Under the pieces are notes generated by a model. That model had not been told where the DNA came from. It did not search any database and was given only the letters and a program-made list of their open reading frames with translations. Shown here piece by piece: positions 9,301 to 18,383 of a stretch of DNA of 64,000 nucleotides. The stretch is from CAYZXL01 sp964482435. GTDB lineage: Bacteria; Auribacterota; JABMQX01. Position 1 is the stretch's first letter; every line of letters starts with the position of its first letter. The translations under genes were made by a program, and so were the position numbers. The stretch is from the NCBI GenBank assembly GCA_964482435.1, contig CAYZXL010000004.1, positions 62,001 to 126,000 of the forward strand. Reading direction: 5' to 3'.

Positions 9301-10490
9301 TGCAGCGTCGCTTTATTCACGTTGAGAACCTTCAACATCGCGGCACATCTCGCGATGGCTTCCGGGTGGGTGTCGAAATATCTGCTCACGTCGCTGACCC
9401 CCGAATCGCGCAGGCTGTCAATGTGCCTTTTCACCTCAGAGCTATCTACCTCCAGCACGGGAACCGGCGAATCGTCGAACAGGGTGCGGTATCGGGCTTC
9501 GCTTTCCCGCATCGCCTCCTCCGCCCTTTTTCGCCTCGTGATGTCCTGAACCAGCGCAAAAAAGCCCTCCACCCGGCCGTTTTCTCCGAAGTTCGGCACG
9601 TACGTCGCCTCAATCCACCGCGTTCCCGCCCCCTTGTACGGCACAAGCGGCACAAGCCTCTCATAGCTGACCCGGTTGCCTGACAGCGCAGCTTGGACGT
9701 GTTCGCGGATCGTCTGGTAAGCCTCGCGCCCGAGCACTTCTTCGATCAACTTGCCGTGGGCCTGTTCCCGTGAAATGCCAAACCATTCTTCGTACGCCTT
9801 GTTGTTGAACCGATAACGCCGTTCGGAATCAACATACGTGATGAGCACCGGCAGGGCATCCGTCACGAGACGTAGTTCCTCCTCCCTCTTGCGTAGTTCC
9901 TCCTCTGCCCGTTTTCGGTCGGTGATGTCGGTTATGGACACCAGCACCCGTGACCACGTGTCCTCGCAGCCGGGGGCGATGGCGCATCTGAAGGCGACAT
10001 GTCTTTTCTCCCCGTCAAAAGTCCTCGTGGTGGTTTCCGTTTCAAAGGTCGTTTTGCCCTCCGCCATAGCCGCGATAGCTTCCGCGAAAGCCCCGCTTGC
10101 TTCCTGTGTCCAGAGAACTTGCAGGTTATCCCGGAACTCGTCTTTACTGTTGGCCTTATACATCTGGAGAGTCGCTTTGTTGACATCGAGTATCCTGAAC
10201 AACGCGGCGCACTGAGCAATGGCCTCCGGATGGGTTCGCAGGTAAGCTGGGACATCCTCGACTCCCGGGCGCCGTAAACCGTCAATGTGCGCTTTTATGC
10301 CTGAGTTATCAATCAGCCACAGGGAAATGGGAGAATCCTCGAAGAGAGAGCGGTACAAGTCCTGGCTTTCCGCGCGCGGTTTCCTTTTCCGCATGCCGTT
10401 GATTTTCGGCAAGGCGGACTGTCTGAGTGGAGAGTGCGTTCGCCTTGAATTTCGTTGGGGCTGGCTTTTCTTACTATTTCTGTCCTTCAT
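6375..10490 (-). CDS. Hybrid sensor histidine kinase with seven PAS domains and a receiver
   Basis: This is a 1371-residue soluble-looking sensor kinase without an evident membrane segment. Seven PAS units end in PAC-type linkers such as DITDRKRAEEE, with approximate ends at residues 185, 320, 475, 602, 728, 855 and 985. The phospho-acceptor box is AGGIAHDFNNVL near residue 1012. The ATPase G2 box is GTGLGLATAYTI near 1193. A C-terminal receiver starts at LLMDDEEE near 1245, with the phospho-aspartate in DAVILDLT near 1298. PAS1 and PAS3 share HPEAIA-x-CAA and VNKATLQ and look like an internal duplication. The gene starts 45 bases after the TMTC-like gene stops and is probably the last gene of that operon. 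Its signal and output are unknown. Confidence 0.93.
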   Translation of the reverse strand: MKDRNSKKSQPQRNSRRTHSPLRQSALPKINGMRKRKPRAESQDLYRSLFEDSPISLWLIDNSGIKAHIDGLRRPGVEDVPAYLRTHPEAIAQCAALFRILDVNKATLQMYKANSKDEFRDNLQVLWTQEASGAFAEAIAAMAEGKTTFETETTTRTFDGEKRHVAFRCAIAPGCEDTWSRVLVSITDITDRKRAEEELRKREEELRLVTDALPVLITYVDSERRYRFNNKAYEEWFGISREQAHGKLIEEVLGREAYQTIREHVQAALSGNRVSYERLVPLVPYKGAGTRWIEATYVPNFGENGRVEGFFALVQDITRRKRAEEAMRESEARYRTLFDDSPVPVLEVDSSEVKRHIDSLRDSGVSDVSRYFDTHPEAIARCAAMLKVLNVNKATLQLAEAAAKETLREGLPKLLSKEAHHVFRKGIVAFAEGKTSFESQTSIQTLDGKKRDIVVRVSIPPGHEATWSRVLVSCVDITELKEAEQLRLSEERLRQLAENIQQVFWMTDPETNEVIYVSAAYEKVWGRTRESLYQNSRSWLDAVHPDDRGQVRGNLLKRLRAGHDEEYRVVRPDGTVRVVRDRSFPIRDEQGRVYRLAGVVEDISDRKRAEDALRESEERHRTLFESTDEGIIVSRPDGSIISANPAAAKMIGCDSPEELMRMSTADFYADAETRRQVINEVREKGYLKGAELKARTRQGTFRTCLVSLVGRFDNNGEMVQIDGLFRDITNRKRTEDALRESEERFRAIFESTTDCILVWDRDYNYIYANQASIDHVATTRDKVIGKNIRDGLGHIPDFMRLWMSRVDRVFETGAPMRVEDAVPVGNRLVYSESVLSPIRDPRGKMIAVGVVYRDVTERKKAEQALAAEKERLAVTLQSIADGVIATDKEGKAVLLNAVAQELTGWRQEAAVGKPLRELFHAVDGKTRQKREDPVQLVLESDRPVEATTDSVLLRRGGDERIVTYIASPIRDGRGETIGVVLAFRDVTEQRKMEEELLNAQKMEAVGLLAGGIAHDFNNVLTAATANLFLARANAENNPVLLEKIAGAEKAIFQAKRLTQQLLTFSKGGAPVKRAASISELLKETTEFALSGSNVTCEFCIPDDVWDAEIDFGQISQVINNLVINAAQAMPQGGVVTVSAENVRVTRKEALPIKHGRCVRISIRDRGPGIPKEHFGKIFHPYFTTKRKGTGLGLATAYTIVRRHSGYIGFESEPGIGTTFYVYLPASRKRAPRKKRPLEKPIRGQGRILLMDDEEEIRDAAGQVLKSLGYEVDCARDGAEAVERYIAARESGHPYDAVILDLTVPGAVGGEQAIKKLLEIQPNVRAIASSGYSNDPVVADPASYGFGAVLTKPYKGEELSEALHDLLTAGRE

Positions 10491-10535
10491 TCCTCTAACT
10501 CCCGCTTGTTGAAAGGTCTCGCCCGAGCGGGCGCC

Positions 10536-13500
10536 TCAGCGAGGGCCGTCAGTGGCTTTCTTCTCGGTGTCGCGGCGGAGCTGGTCCAGGGCGGCCAGGA
10601 CGTCGGGGTCGAGTCTCAGGCCGCGTTCCTCGGCTCGCTTCGCCACGTCCGATGCCGCGTCGTAATTCCCTTTCTCGCAATAGAGAGTAACGAGCTTGCT
10701 GTAAGCGTCCGCGAAGTCCGGGTCACATCGAATTTCTTCCTGATACTCGCTGATAGCCTCGTCAACCTTGCCCATGCGGTGCAAGACTGTCCCCAGACCG
10801 AAATGGACGCGACGGAACTGAGGGGCTATCTTGATAGCTTCGCGGTAGTGCTCCGCAGCCTCGGGCAAATTCCCGACCCTGGCGAGAGAGTTTGCGAGGT
10901 TGCACCGAGCACGGGCTAAGCGAGGGTCAAGTTCCACCGCCCTGCGAAATTCCTGTGTGGATTCCGCTTCTCTGCCAAGCCTTGCGAGGCCCGCCCCCAG
11001 GTCGTTGTGATAGACGGCGTCTTTGGGGTCGAGTTCCACCGCCGTCTTCAAAGCCTGCACACCCTCCTCGTTTTTACCTCTGCTCAGAAGAGCCGCGCCG
11101 AGATTCGCGTGGGTTTCGGCGTTGCTGGGGTTCAACGCAACCGCTTTCTGGAGTGCCTCGATTGCCTCGTCATAGCGGCCGAGCTGTAGAAAGACGTCTC
11201 CGAGATTCTGGAGAACCTCCACGTTATTGGGCTCGGCTTTGAGGCTCTTCTGAAACAGGTCCGCAGCTTCGCGGTTGTTGCCCATCCGTCTTTTCTGCAA
11301 GCCGAGGTTGTGATAGAAGATTGACGCTGCGGCCGGCTGCTCCTCCACAGCTTTCACAAATCTCCGGGCGGTGGCGTTGGGCTTATCCTGCAAAGCCAGA
11401 GCAAGGGCAAGGCTTCCCCACGCAAGGTTGCTCTGCGTGTCCAGTGTAACTGCCCGCAACCCCAATTCCACACCCCGGCCGACATCCCCCGCGAGGCTGA
11501 AAGCACGGCTCGCCGCCGCGCACGCATAGACGTTCCCGGACAGGCTGAAAAGCACCGTCCTGGCCTTGCGAGCTGCCGCTTTGTACTCCTTATCCTCTAA
11601 GAGGGAGATCATCGCTTCCAGTTGGATAACGCCATCGTTCAGGTCGGCGGTCTCGCTGAGGGCCACGATTTCCTTCCGAAAGGCCGGACTTCGCACCTGG
11701 GTCAGAAGGTACCGCAGCCAATCCGGCTTCGGGGGACTGACCGTCACCGGTTGCAGGTTGTCCCGTCGGGCCTGCTCCATTTCCCTCAGTTTCTTTTGCG
11801 CTAGCGCGATACTGTTATCGCCCGGGGCGAGGCTGCGGGCTCGCTCCAGAATCCGATAGGCTTCCCGGACGAATCCTTTCAGAAACCACACCTGCCCCAG
11901 CCGCGTCATGGCCATGGTGTTAAACGGGTTAACCATCAGCACGTTTCCAAAATTCTCTTCCGCATGGTCCAGAGCGCCCCACGCCAGCAACAGCTCGCCA
12001 GCCGCCAGGCAGTACTCCTCGAGGACTATTCCCGTCTTCTCCTGTATTGAGCCAAAGCGGAGGTGAATAGCTGCCGCAAGGTAGTTCCCCTCCTCGAGAT
12101 AGTGCCGAGCCATTGCCAGGCAGGGATACTTCACATCCTCAACCATGGGGGCGAAAAGGTAGTGAAGCCCGGCGGGCAACTCGCCGCGTGCCAGGTACGC
12201 CTTGCCGGTCTCGTACAGAGCCGTCGGGCTCGTCTCGTTCATGTCCGCGATGTGTTTCCAGTATGGAAGCGGTGCGCGCGCAAAAAGATTGAGCTCGAGC
12301 GACCGCCCGCCGAGAAACAGCAGCAACGCCACGAAAATGGCGCGGATTCCTGGGCTCACCAGACGCCGCCGGGCGCGCGCGAGCCGCTCATAAGCCCAGG
12401 CAACGAACAATCCAGAACCAGCCACAGGGAAGTAGAGGTACGACCAGGAAACGTAGTCAATCACCCGATTGTATGCGACCGACGCGTAAGGAATCATCGC
12501 AACGAAAAGCAGAAGAATGCCGAGGGCGCCCCACCATTTTTTCCTGAGCGCCACCGTGGCCGCAGTCAGAAGCAGGAGGTCAAACGCCCCCCACAACAGG
12601 AACTTCGCGTTGTCCCAGCGATAGATTTTCTCAACAACGTCCTGAAGAACCAGCGGGATTCCCTTCGTCAAAACGAGACCGCCGGCGTAATTTCCAGTCG
12701 CTCCCGTCACGGAAAAAAGACCATGCCAGAACGAGCCCTTAGCCATGGCCACATATTTGTAATGAAGAGGGTGTGGGCTATACGGAACCCACAACGGCAA
12801 AAGGGAAAGAGGGATGACGGCGAAAGGACTCACACGAAACAACGCCCCTTTTAATCCCCTTCGTTCGTAGAGCACTTCATACGCAAGAAGGACAACGCCC
12901 AGGAAAAGAGCCGCCCTCGCCGTAACGACGGCCAGCGCGAAAAGGCACACCGCAACCACGTAAAGCCCCTTCCTTCCTTTCCGCGAAAAAGAAAGGTACG
13001 CCTTCACGGAACCGAGAGATAACGTCAACCCAAGCAGCATGGGAAACTGGTTGACATCGTTGACTATGACTGTGGAAAGAGGATGCAGGCCGAAAACTGC
13101 CCCCGCGATAAGCGCCGCCCCCATCCGCTGCGTAAAATGCCGGGCGATGCCGAACACAAGCACGGTGTTCACGATGTGGAAGCCAACCAACCAGAGGTGC
13201 CAGAAAAGAGGACTCTCCGCCGGCACGAACGTTCGCACCACCGCGAGAAGCACGTATCCCAGCGGGCGGAACTGTCCCGACGAGAAAAGGAGGAAATCTC
13301 GAGACAGAATGTGCGGCACATTGCGGACGTGCGATAAGACAGGCAACCGCAAGACGCTGTCTTCGTGAAGGATTAACGTCCGGGCGCTCAGACAGACCGA
13401 GTAAATTCCGGTCAACACTATCGCAGACAAAACGCAGGCGGTTAGCCATGGATGGTCCTGAGCCTTCTTGAAAACCGAGACTTTCGTCGTCGGGAGAGCT

Positions 13501-13547
13501 TGCGGAGAGACCTGCCGGACACTTTTCCTGCGCTTCTTCTTAGGCAT
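10536..13547 (-). CDS. TMTC-like multi-pass membrane protein with C-terminal TPR array
   Basis: The 1003-residue product has two parts. Residues about 30-430 contain about ten hydrophobic segments with the layout of GT-C/TMTC-type glycosyltransferases: QFRPLGYVLLAV, HLWLVGFHIVNTVLVFGIA and AVFGLHPLSTVIVNDV recall the RPL, HxxN and LHP motifs of that superfamily. Residues about 440-1000 are TPR repeats, with clear 34-residue units from about 760 on (for example ALQKAVALNPSNAETHANLG). By analogy it may transfer sugar from a lipid donor to exported proteins. That is inference, because no catalytic acidic pair was confirmed. It starts four bases after the haem-motif gene ends, indicating co-transcription. 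Confidence 0.75.
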   Translation of the reverse strand: MPKKKRRKSVRQVSPQALPTTKVSVFKKAQDHPWLTACVLSAIVLTGIYSVCLSARTLILHEDSVLRLPVLSHVRNVPHILSRDFLLFSSGQFRPLGYVLLAVVRTFVPAESPLFWHLWLVGFHIVNTVLVFGIARHFTQRMGAALIAGAVFGLHPLSTVIVNDVNQFPMLLGLTLSLGSVKAYLSFSRKGRKGLYVVAVCLFALAVVTARAALFLGVVLLAYEVLYERRGLKGALFRVSPFAVIPLSLLPLWVPYSPHPLHYKYVAMAKGSFWHGLFSVTGATGNYAGGLVLTKGIPLVLQDVVEKIYRWDNAKFLLWGAFDLLLLTAATVALRKKWWGALGILLLFVAMIPYASVAYNRVIDYVSWSYLYFPVAGSGLFVAWAYERLARARRRLVSPGIRAIFVALLLFLGGRSLELNLFARAPLPYWKHIADMNETSPTALYETGKAYLARGELPAGLHYLFAPMVEDVKYPCLAMARHYLEEGNYLAAAIHLRFGSIQEKTGIVLEEYCLAAGELLLAWGALDHAEENFGNVLMVNPFNTMAMTRLGQVWFLKGFVREAYRILERARSLAPGDNSIALAQKKLREMEQARRDNLQPVTVSPPKPDWLRYLLTQVRSPAFRKEIVALSETADLNDGVIQLEAMISLLEDKEYKAAARKARTVLFSLSGNVYACAAASRAFSLAGDVGRGVELGLRAVTLDTQSNLAWGSLALALALQDKPNATARRFVKAVEEQPAAASIFYHNLGLQKRRMGNNREAADLFQKSLKAEPNNVEVLQNLGDVFLQLGRYDEAIEALQKAVALNPSNAETHANLGAALLSRGKNEEGVQALKTAVELDPKDAVYHNDLGAGLARLGREAESTQEFRRAVELDPRLARARCNLANSLARVGNLPEAAEHYREAIKIAPQFRRVHFGLGTVLHRMGKVDEAISEYQEEIRCDPDFADAYSKLVTLYCEKGNYDAASDVAKRAEERGLRLDPDVLAALDQLRRDTEKKATDGPR

Positions 13548-13551
13548 AGCG

Positions 13552-15399
13552 CTAACCTCGGCTCCCTTTTCTCTCCTGAACGACGCGGGGCTTATTCTCG
13601 ACGCGAATAGCCTCGAACAGGTCGGTCTCTCGGATGCGAGGATCGTGGCAGACGAACTCGGGGAGATTGAAGCTGGCGTGGGGTCTTTCCTTTATCGGCA
13701 AAGGCACCGCTGGCGAGGCGTGCCCGTCCTCGTCAATGTGCGTCAGGTACAGATAGGCATATACCCCGCCCTCTCGCTTGGAAGCCCAAACCAGCCAGCG
13801 ACTGTTGGAGCTCCAACTGTGCCACGAATCGGCGGCGTACGGCGCGTTGCACTCCAGCCCGTGAGCCGGCCCCTTCAGGTCGCCCGCTTTGAGATAGATG
13901 TCGCTCGAAGAACGAATCAGGTCTCCCCCGTCCGACTGGCAGAAGGAAAGCCACTTGCCGTCCGGGGAAAAACGCGGAAAGTAATTGCTTCGCCCATTGC
14001 CCGAGGCGCCCTCGACGACGCGCGCGACTCCTCCCTCCCCGTCGGCGAAGGAGATGGTGTAAAGCTCAAAAGGAATATTGGCTGGGTGAAATCCCGTCGG
14101 ACTTCGGGAAAAAACAATCGAATTGCCGTCTGGCGTCCATCGGGGATAAATCTCGAGGAAATTCGGGTCTGACGCACCCAGAAGAAGATAGGCTTCGTTT
14201 CGGGACAAGTCCAAGATGGCGACGTCCGAAGTGGACATCCCCGCCAGCTGCGTCTCGTAAAGAATGGGTTTCAAGGCGGCAATCTTCTGGTTGGCGGAAA
14301 AAGCAAGTCTGTTCGCGTCGGGAGACCAGGACATGAAAGTCGTCATCTGAATCTCAAAGGGAAGCTGAACCTTGTACCCGCGACCGCGGTCAATGTCGTA
14401 AACGCCAAGATAGACCGGGAGTTTCTGCCCGGGCGCCGCGAGGCTTCGCACCTGCAAAGCAAGCTTGCCAGCGTCGCCCTGTTTCGACGAGAAGGTGTGG
14501 CAGTTGACGCAGTATCTCCGCCGAGCCGAAAGGAAAACCCGCGGCTCGTCCTTGCGGAGGTCGCGGACGAAAAGGTCCGGCGTCTTGAACGAGCTGAAAG
14601 GCGGAGAAACCAAACGATAGACGATGTAGTTGTCGGCCGGGTCGCGCGATACCCTGAAATGCGCAACTTCGGAGGCCTGGATTGACCCGGTTCTCTGTCC
14701 CGCTCCGTTCAGCGTGAGTCCCTTGACCTGCACGCTCGCGTCGCGAGTTACTGCATTTGTCACGACGCGTCGCCACACCTTTGCCGGGAATCGCCACCTC
14801 TTGTCGGTCGCAACGAACGTCAACCGTCCCCCGCCGTTTCCCGTCTCGACTACTACCTGCCACAGATTATTACGAGGGTCCTCCCACTCGACGTAAGGTG
14901 GACAGAGATTGGGCGGAAAAACGGAGCCGTCCTCCGGGTAAATGATCTGGAGAGATTGAGACGGACACCGGTCCCGATAGACCGATGGTGAGCGAAGGCG
15001 CGCGACCGGAGTCGCGCTGGTTGCCCCGTCCACCGACTCCTCCATTGCGCGCTTCCGCAAAGCGGCGTTCACGTCATCGCGTGCTTCACCGTCCACCCAG
15101 GGAATTTCCCGTTCGCTCGATTCGGTCGCGAATTCGGAGTCGCGGGCGGCGGAAGCCGCCTCCTTTTTGCTATCCAGCGCCACGTACTCGGCCAGATCGT
15201 AGCCGACGCGGGAATAGTAGGTCGGCGGCTCTCGTGGGCAAATCTCGCACTCTCCCTTAAACAGCGCGAGAAGCTTTGAGACCCGCGCGGCACGCGCCGC
15301 AACCTGACACACCGCGACGAGCAGCACGACAGCCACCGCCGTCGCACCCACAGCCACCGCACGCCGCCGAGCCTTCACTTTTGGCTTCGCCTTCTTCAT
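13552..15399 (-). CDS. Membrane-anchored PD40/WD40-like propeller with a CxxCH motif
   Basis: The 615-residue protein has a basic N-terminus and one hydrophobic segment at about residues 15-40, suggesting a membrane anchor with a periplasmic body. A cysteine pair CEIC follows the anchor. The motif RRYCVNCHTFSS near residue 300 is a CxxCH c-type haem signature. After it come TolB-like PD40 blades such as WSPDANRLAFSAN, RWTPDGNSIVFSR and FSPDGKWLSFCQ. This points to a periplasmic protein with one possible covalent haem and a beta-propeller. GAGGAGT lies upstream of the ATG. It is the first gene of a leftward operon with the TMTC-like and kinase genes. A precise role is not known. Confidence 0.7.
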   Translation of the reverse strand: MKKAKPKVKARRRAVAVGATAVAVVLLVAVCQVAARAARVSKLLALFKGECEICPREPPTYYSRVGYDLAEYVALDSKKEAASAARDSEFATESSEREIPWVDGEARDDVNAALRKRAMEESVDGATSATPVARLRSPSVYRDRCPSQSLQIIYPEDGSVFPPNLCPPYVEWEDPRNNLWQVVVETGNGGGRLTFVATDKRWRFPAKVWRRVVTNAVTRDASVQVKGLTLNGAGQRTGSIQASEVAHFRVSRDPADNYIVYRLVSPPFSSFKTPDLFVRDLRKDEPRVFLSARRRYCVNCHTFSSKQGDAGKLALQVRSLAAPGQKLPVYLGVYDIDRGRGYKVQLPFEIQMTTFMSWSPDANRLAFSANQKIAALKPILYETQLAGMSTSDVAILDLSRNEAYLLLGASDPNFLEIYPRWTPDGNSIVFSRSPTGFHPANIPFELYTISFADGEGGVARVVEGASGNGRSNYFPRFSPDGKWLSFCQSDGGDLIRSSSDIYLKAGDLKGPAHGLECNAPYAADSWHSWSSNSRWLVWASKREGGVYAYLYLTHIDEDGHASPAVPLPIKERPHASFNLPEFVCHDPRIRETDLFEAIRVENKPRVVQERKGSRG

Positions 15400-15821
15400 C
15401 CTGATACACTCCTCAATCGCCCCTTCCAGCGGTTCTTAACAATGCCGCGCCGGAGGGGATACGTCAACTGGATTGTCGAAGCGGGTGTCGCTGTATTTCA
15501 GTGGGTCTGCTTTGCCCTTCCAGGGCGTGGCGGATCGGGACCATCGAGCGTAGCAGGCATGACCACAGCGGCTTGTGCACGGGAACCCCGCCTCGCAGCG
15601 ATTGCAATAGCCCGAAGGGGCGACATATCTCAGCCCAGAGCACCGCTCTGGGTCCCGGCTTTCCGAGCACCACAGCCGCAACACCCCTCAACCCCGGCCA
15701 CACCCGTGGAAATGGCCTTGCGGACCGAGGACCGGGGGGGTAAAGTGTCGGAAGTCATTCGCCGAAGCAGTTTCCGCTTCCCAAAAGCAATTCCCCACCG
15801 CACGGAAAGGAGTGGCAGAAA
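15400..15821. other. Divergent intergenic region with hairpin element
   Basis: No credible gene was found. The region separates two divergent genes and so must hold both promoters, but I saw no convincing -35/-10 pair. CCCAGAGC (15634-15641) and GCTCTGGG (15645-15652) make a perfect 8-bp stem with a 3-base loop, next to the smaller GC-rich palindrome GCCCGAAGGGGC. From memory, similar CCGAAGG...CAGCCCAG...CTGGG text recurs between genes in PVC-type genomes. Only this copy is in the window. Confidence 0.4.
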
Positions 15822-17996
15822 ATGAAAGCGAACGGGTTTCGGACGTTTTGGCTATGGCTTGTCGCGATGTGCTTTGCGTACCAATCTTGTCATTCCGAAG
15901 TCCAGCTTCCAAGCCTCTTCGGCGACAACATGGTCCTTCAGCAGGGCGTGAAAGCTCGCGTCTGGGGAAAAGCCGACCCGGGCGAGAAGGTGACCGTCGG
16001 TCTTGACAGAAAGAAGGCAACTGCCACTGCTGACGAGAAAGGGAACTGGGCTGTCAAGCTCGGTCCGCTTAAAAGCGGCGGACCGTTTGTTCTCACGATT
16101 ACCGGCAAAAACACAATCGCCCTGAAGAACGTTCTCGTCGGGGAAGTGTGGGTCTGCTCCGGGCAGTCGAATATGCAGTGGGCAGTAAACCAATCTGCAG
16201 ACGCGGAGCGCGAGGTTGCCGAAGCGAACTATCCGAAAATCCGATTGTTTTTGGTTCCGCGGACTGTCGCGGATATTCCGCAGGACAGCGTCGTCGGCGC
16301 CTGGGCGGAGTGCAGCCCGCAGACAGTGCCCGGATTCTCTGCCGTCGGTTACTTCTTCGGGCGGGAGATTCACAAAGCGCTGAAGGGCGTCCCTGTCGGT
16401 CTCATCCATTCCTCCTGGGGCGGCACGCCAGCGGAAGCATGGACGAGTCTGCCAACACTTGAGGCTGAACCGGACTTCAAGCCTCTGCTTGATTGGTGGA
16501 ACGAGGAGCTCGCCAAATCCGACGGTCAAATGAAGGACTACGAGAAGAACATGTCCGACTGGAAGCAAGCCGCAGAAGCCGCTAAGGCGCGAGGCGAGCA
16601 GCCGCCGAATCAACCGCAGTCGCCAACTGACCAGCGCAAAAGCTCCAATCGCCCCGCCAACCTCTACAACGCCATGATCGCACCCCTGACTCCATTTGCC
16701 ATCCGCGGCGCCATCTGGTATCAGGGCGAAAGCAATGCCACCCAAGCCTACCAGTACCGAAATCTTTTCCCGACGATGGTTCGGGACTGGCGCAGCGCCT
16801 GGGGGGAGGGTGATTTTCCGTTTCTCTTCGTCCAGCTTGCGAACTTTCGAAACAACTGGACCGACCCCAGGTCCTGGGCTGAATTGCGTGAGGCACAGCT
16901 CATGACGCTTTCTCTGCGAAACACTGGAATGGCGGTGGCAATTGACATCGGTGACTCTCTCGACATCCACCCCAAGAACAAGCAGGAAGTCGGGCGACGC
17001 CTCGCGCTTGCAGCTCGGGCGATGGTTCATGGCGAGCGTGTCTCTTACTCCGGCCCAATCTACAAGTCAATGAGCGTCAAGGGCGATGCGATTCGTCTGA
17101 GGTTCGCCCACGTCGGACGCGGCCTCTTTGCGAAAAGAGAGCCCCTCAAGAGCTTCGTTATCGCCGGGAAGGACCGCAGGTTCGTCTGGGCGGATGCCGA
17201 GATTAAAGGCAAGACAGTCGTCGTTCGGAGCAAATATGTGCCCCACCCGGTCGCGGTTCGTTACGCTTGGTGGGATGACCCCGTGGGCTGCAACCTTTAC
17301 AACGCAGACGGTCTCCCGGCGTCGCCGTTCCGCACCGACGACTGGCCAGGCGTTACCGCAGAGGTTCGCTCGCCAAAAGACCCCCAGGCCGAGCTTCCGT
17401 TCTGCCAGGTCCCGGAAGACCCTTCATTGCCGCGTGCGCTTCTGATTGGGGACTCAATGTCAATGGGCTACACGCAGCCCAGCCGGGAACTTCTCGCTGG
17501 CAAAGTCAACCTCCAGCACATCCCATGGAATGGTGGCGACACCAACTTCGGCCTGAAAAGGCTTGACGAAGCGATTGGCCCGGTAAAATGGGATGTCATC
17601 CATTTCAACTTTGGACTCCACGACCTTCGCCGCAAGGACGGAGAAAACCAGGTCCCGATTGACCAATACGAGAAAAACCTGCGCGAGATAGTGAAGCGAC
17701 TGAAAGCCGCCGGCGCGAAGCTGGTCTGGGCGAGCACGACTCCGGTTCCCGAGGGTGCCGAGGGACGCGTTCCGGAGGACGTTCCGAAATACAACGAGGC
17801 GGCCAAAAGGGTGATGGAGGAGAACGGGATACCGAACAACGACCTTTACGCCTTCGCCCTTCCTAAGCTGAAGGAGCTTCAGCAACCGAACAACGTTCAC
17901 TTCAAGGAGGAAGGCTCGCGAGCATTAGCCGAACAGGTCGCCGCGAGCATTCTGGCTGCTCTCGGGCAGACGACGCCACAGCCTTCTCAAAAATGA
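15822..17996 (+). CDS. Sialate O-acetylesterase fused to an SGNH hydrolase domain
   Basis: This is a 724-residue exported esterase. Residues 1-25 form a signal peptide, followed by VQLPSLFGDNMVLQQ, the standard start of sialate O-acetylesterases. The nucleophile motif SGQSNM places the serine at S116, and IRGAIWYQGESNA is also typical. From about residue 535 a second SGNH/GDSL unit begins with LLIGDSMSMGY (serine about S545) and ends with NNVHFKEEGSRALAEQV, which carries the catalytic histidine. Two esterase modules in one chain suggest deacetylation of decorated polysaccharides; this is inference. GGAAAGGAG precedes the ATG. Single-module family members are usually about 500-650 residues. 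Confidence 0.88.
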   Translation: MKANGFRTFWLWLVAMCFAYQSCHSEVQLPSLFGDNMVLQQGVKARVWGKADPGEKVTVGLDRKKATATADEKGNWAVKLGPLKSGGPFVLTITGKNTIALKNVLVGEVWVCSGQSNMQWAVNQSADAEREVAEANYPKIRLFLVPRTVADIPQDSVVGAWAECSPQTVPGFSAVGYFFGREIHKALKGVPVGLIHSSWGGTPAEAWTSLPTLEAEPDFKPLLDWWNEELAKSDGQMKDYEKNMSDWKQAAEAAKARGEQPPNQPQSPTDQRKSSNRPANLYNAMIAPLTPFAIRGAIWYQGESNATQAYQYRNLFPTMVRDWRSAWGEGDFPFLFVQLANFRNNWTDPRSWAELREAQLMTLSLRNTGMAVAIDIGDSLDIHPKNKQEVGRRLALAARAMVHGERVSYSGPIYKSMSVKGDAIRLRFAHVGRGLFAKREPLKSFVIAGKDRRFVWADAEIKGKTVVVRSKYVPHPVAVRYAWWDDPVGCNLYNADGLPASPFRTDDWPGVTAEVRSPKDPQAELPFCQVPEDPSLPRALLIGDSMSMGYTQPSRELLAGKVNLQHIPWNGGDTNFGLKRLDEAIGPVKWDVIHFNFGLHDLRRKDGENQVPIDQYEKNLREIVKRLKAAGAKLVWASTTPVPEGAEGRVPEDVPKYNEAAKRVMEENGIPNNDLYAFALPKLKELQQPNNVHFKEEGSRALAEQVAASILAALGQTTPQPSQK

Positions 17997-17999
17997 TGG

Positions 18000-18227
18000 C
18001 GGGATTGCGGAGACCACCGCGGGCGTCTCTTCGTCGGGCCAGTAATCCTTCACCCTCGCGCGGAGACGCTGATGATAGGCCCGGCGTGCCGCGGGTGTCG
18101 CGAGGCCCTCCTGGCGCCATCTGCGTCCATCCGCGTTCATCTGCGGTTCATTCCCTCCTTGCCCCGCCTCCGGGCGGGGCGGTCTCCCGCGCATAAGTGA
18201 GGCCATACTCGGGCCGCCCTTTTTCTG
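18000..18227. other. Intergenic region with repeat-like text
   Basis: No gene was found. At 18117-18152 lie three 10-base units of the form CATCTGCGTC / CATCCGCGTT / CATCTGCGGT. They belong to the same style of degenerate short-unit intergenic sequence as 417-462. At 18163-18180 GCCCCGCC and GGGCGGGG form a tight hairpin with a short loop, which could terminate the esterase transcript although no T-run follows. Confidence 0.4.
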
Positions 18228-18256
18228 TTGACAAACGAGGCTTTTGGCTTTATGGG
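18228..18256 (+). promoter_or_regulatory. Candidate promoter of the Gfo/Idh/MocA gene
   Basis: A consensus TTGACA (18228-18233) is followed after 17 bases by TATGGG (18251-18256). A pyrimidine-rich tract, TTTTTCTG, lies just before the -35. This gives a leader of about 115-125 bases. A perfect TATAAT also occurs at 18333-18338 but has no good -35. Confidence 0.45.
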
Positions 18257-18383
18257 TGAGAATGAAGGTTGAGTGGCGCGAGGAGCTGGTCTGGGCAGCA
18301 TGTGCCTTGCTCATTTTTGTCACAGTGGAAGCTATAATAGACGAGAGGAATTAACATAGCCAAAAAAAGAAGGGATGAATCCT

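Noticed and set aside
17925..18323. Minus-strand frame in the gap after the sialate esterase
   Set aside because: Much of the translation comes from the CATCTGCG repeat units, it overlaps the esterase end, and no family resemblance was found.
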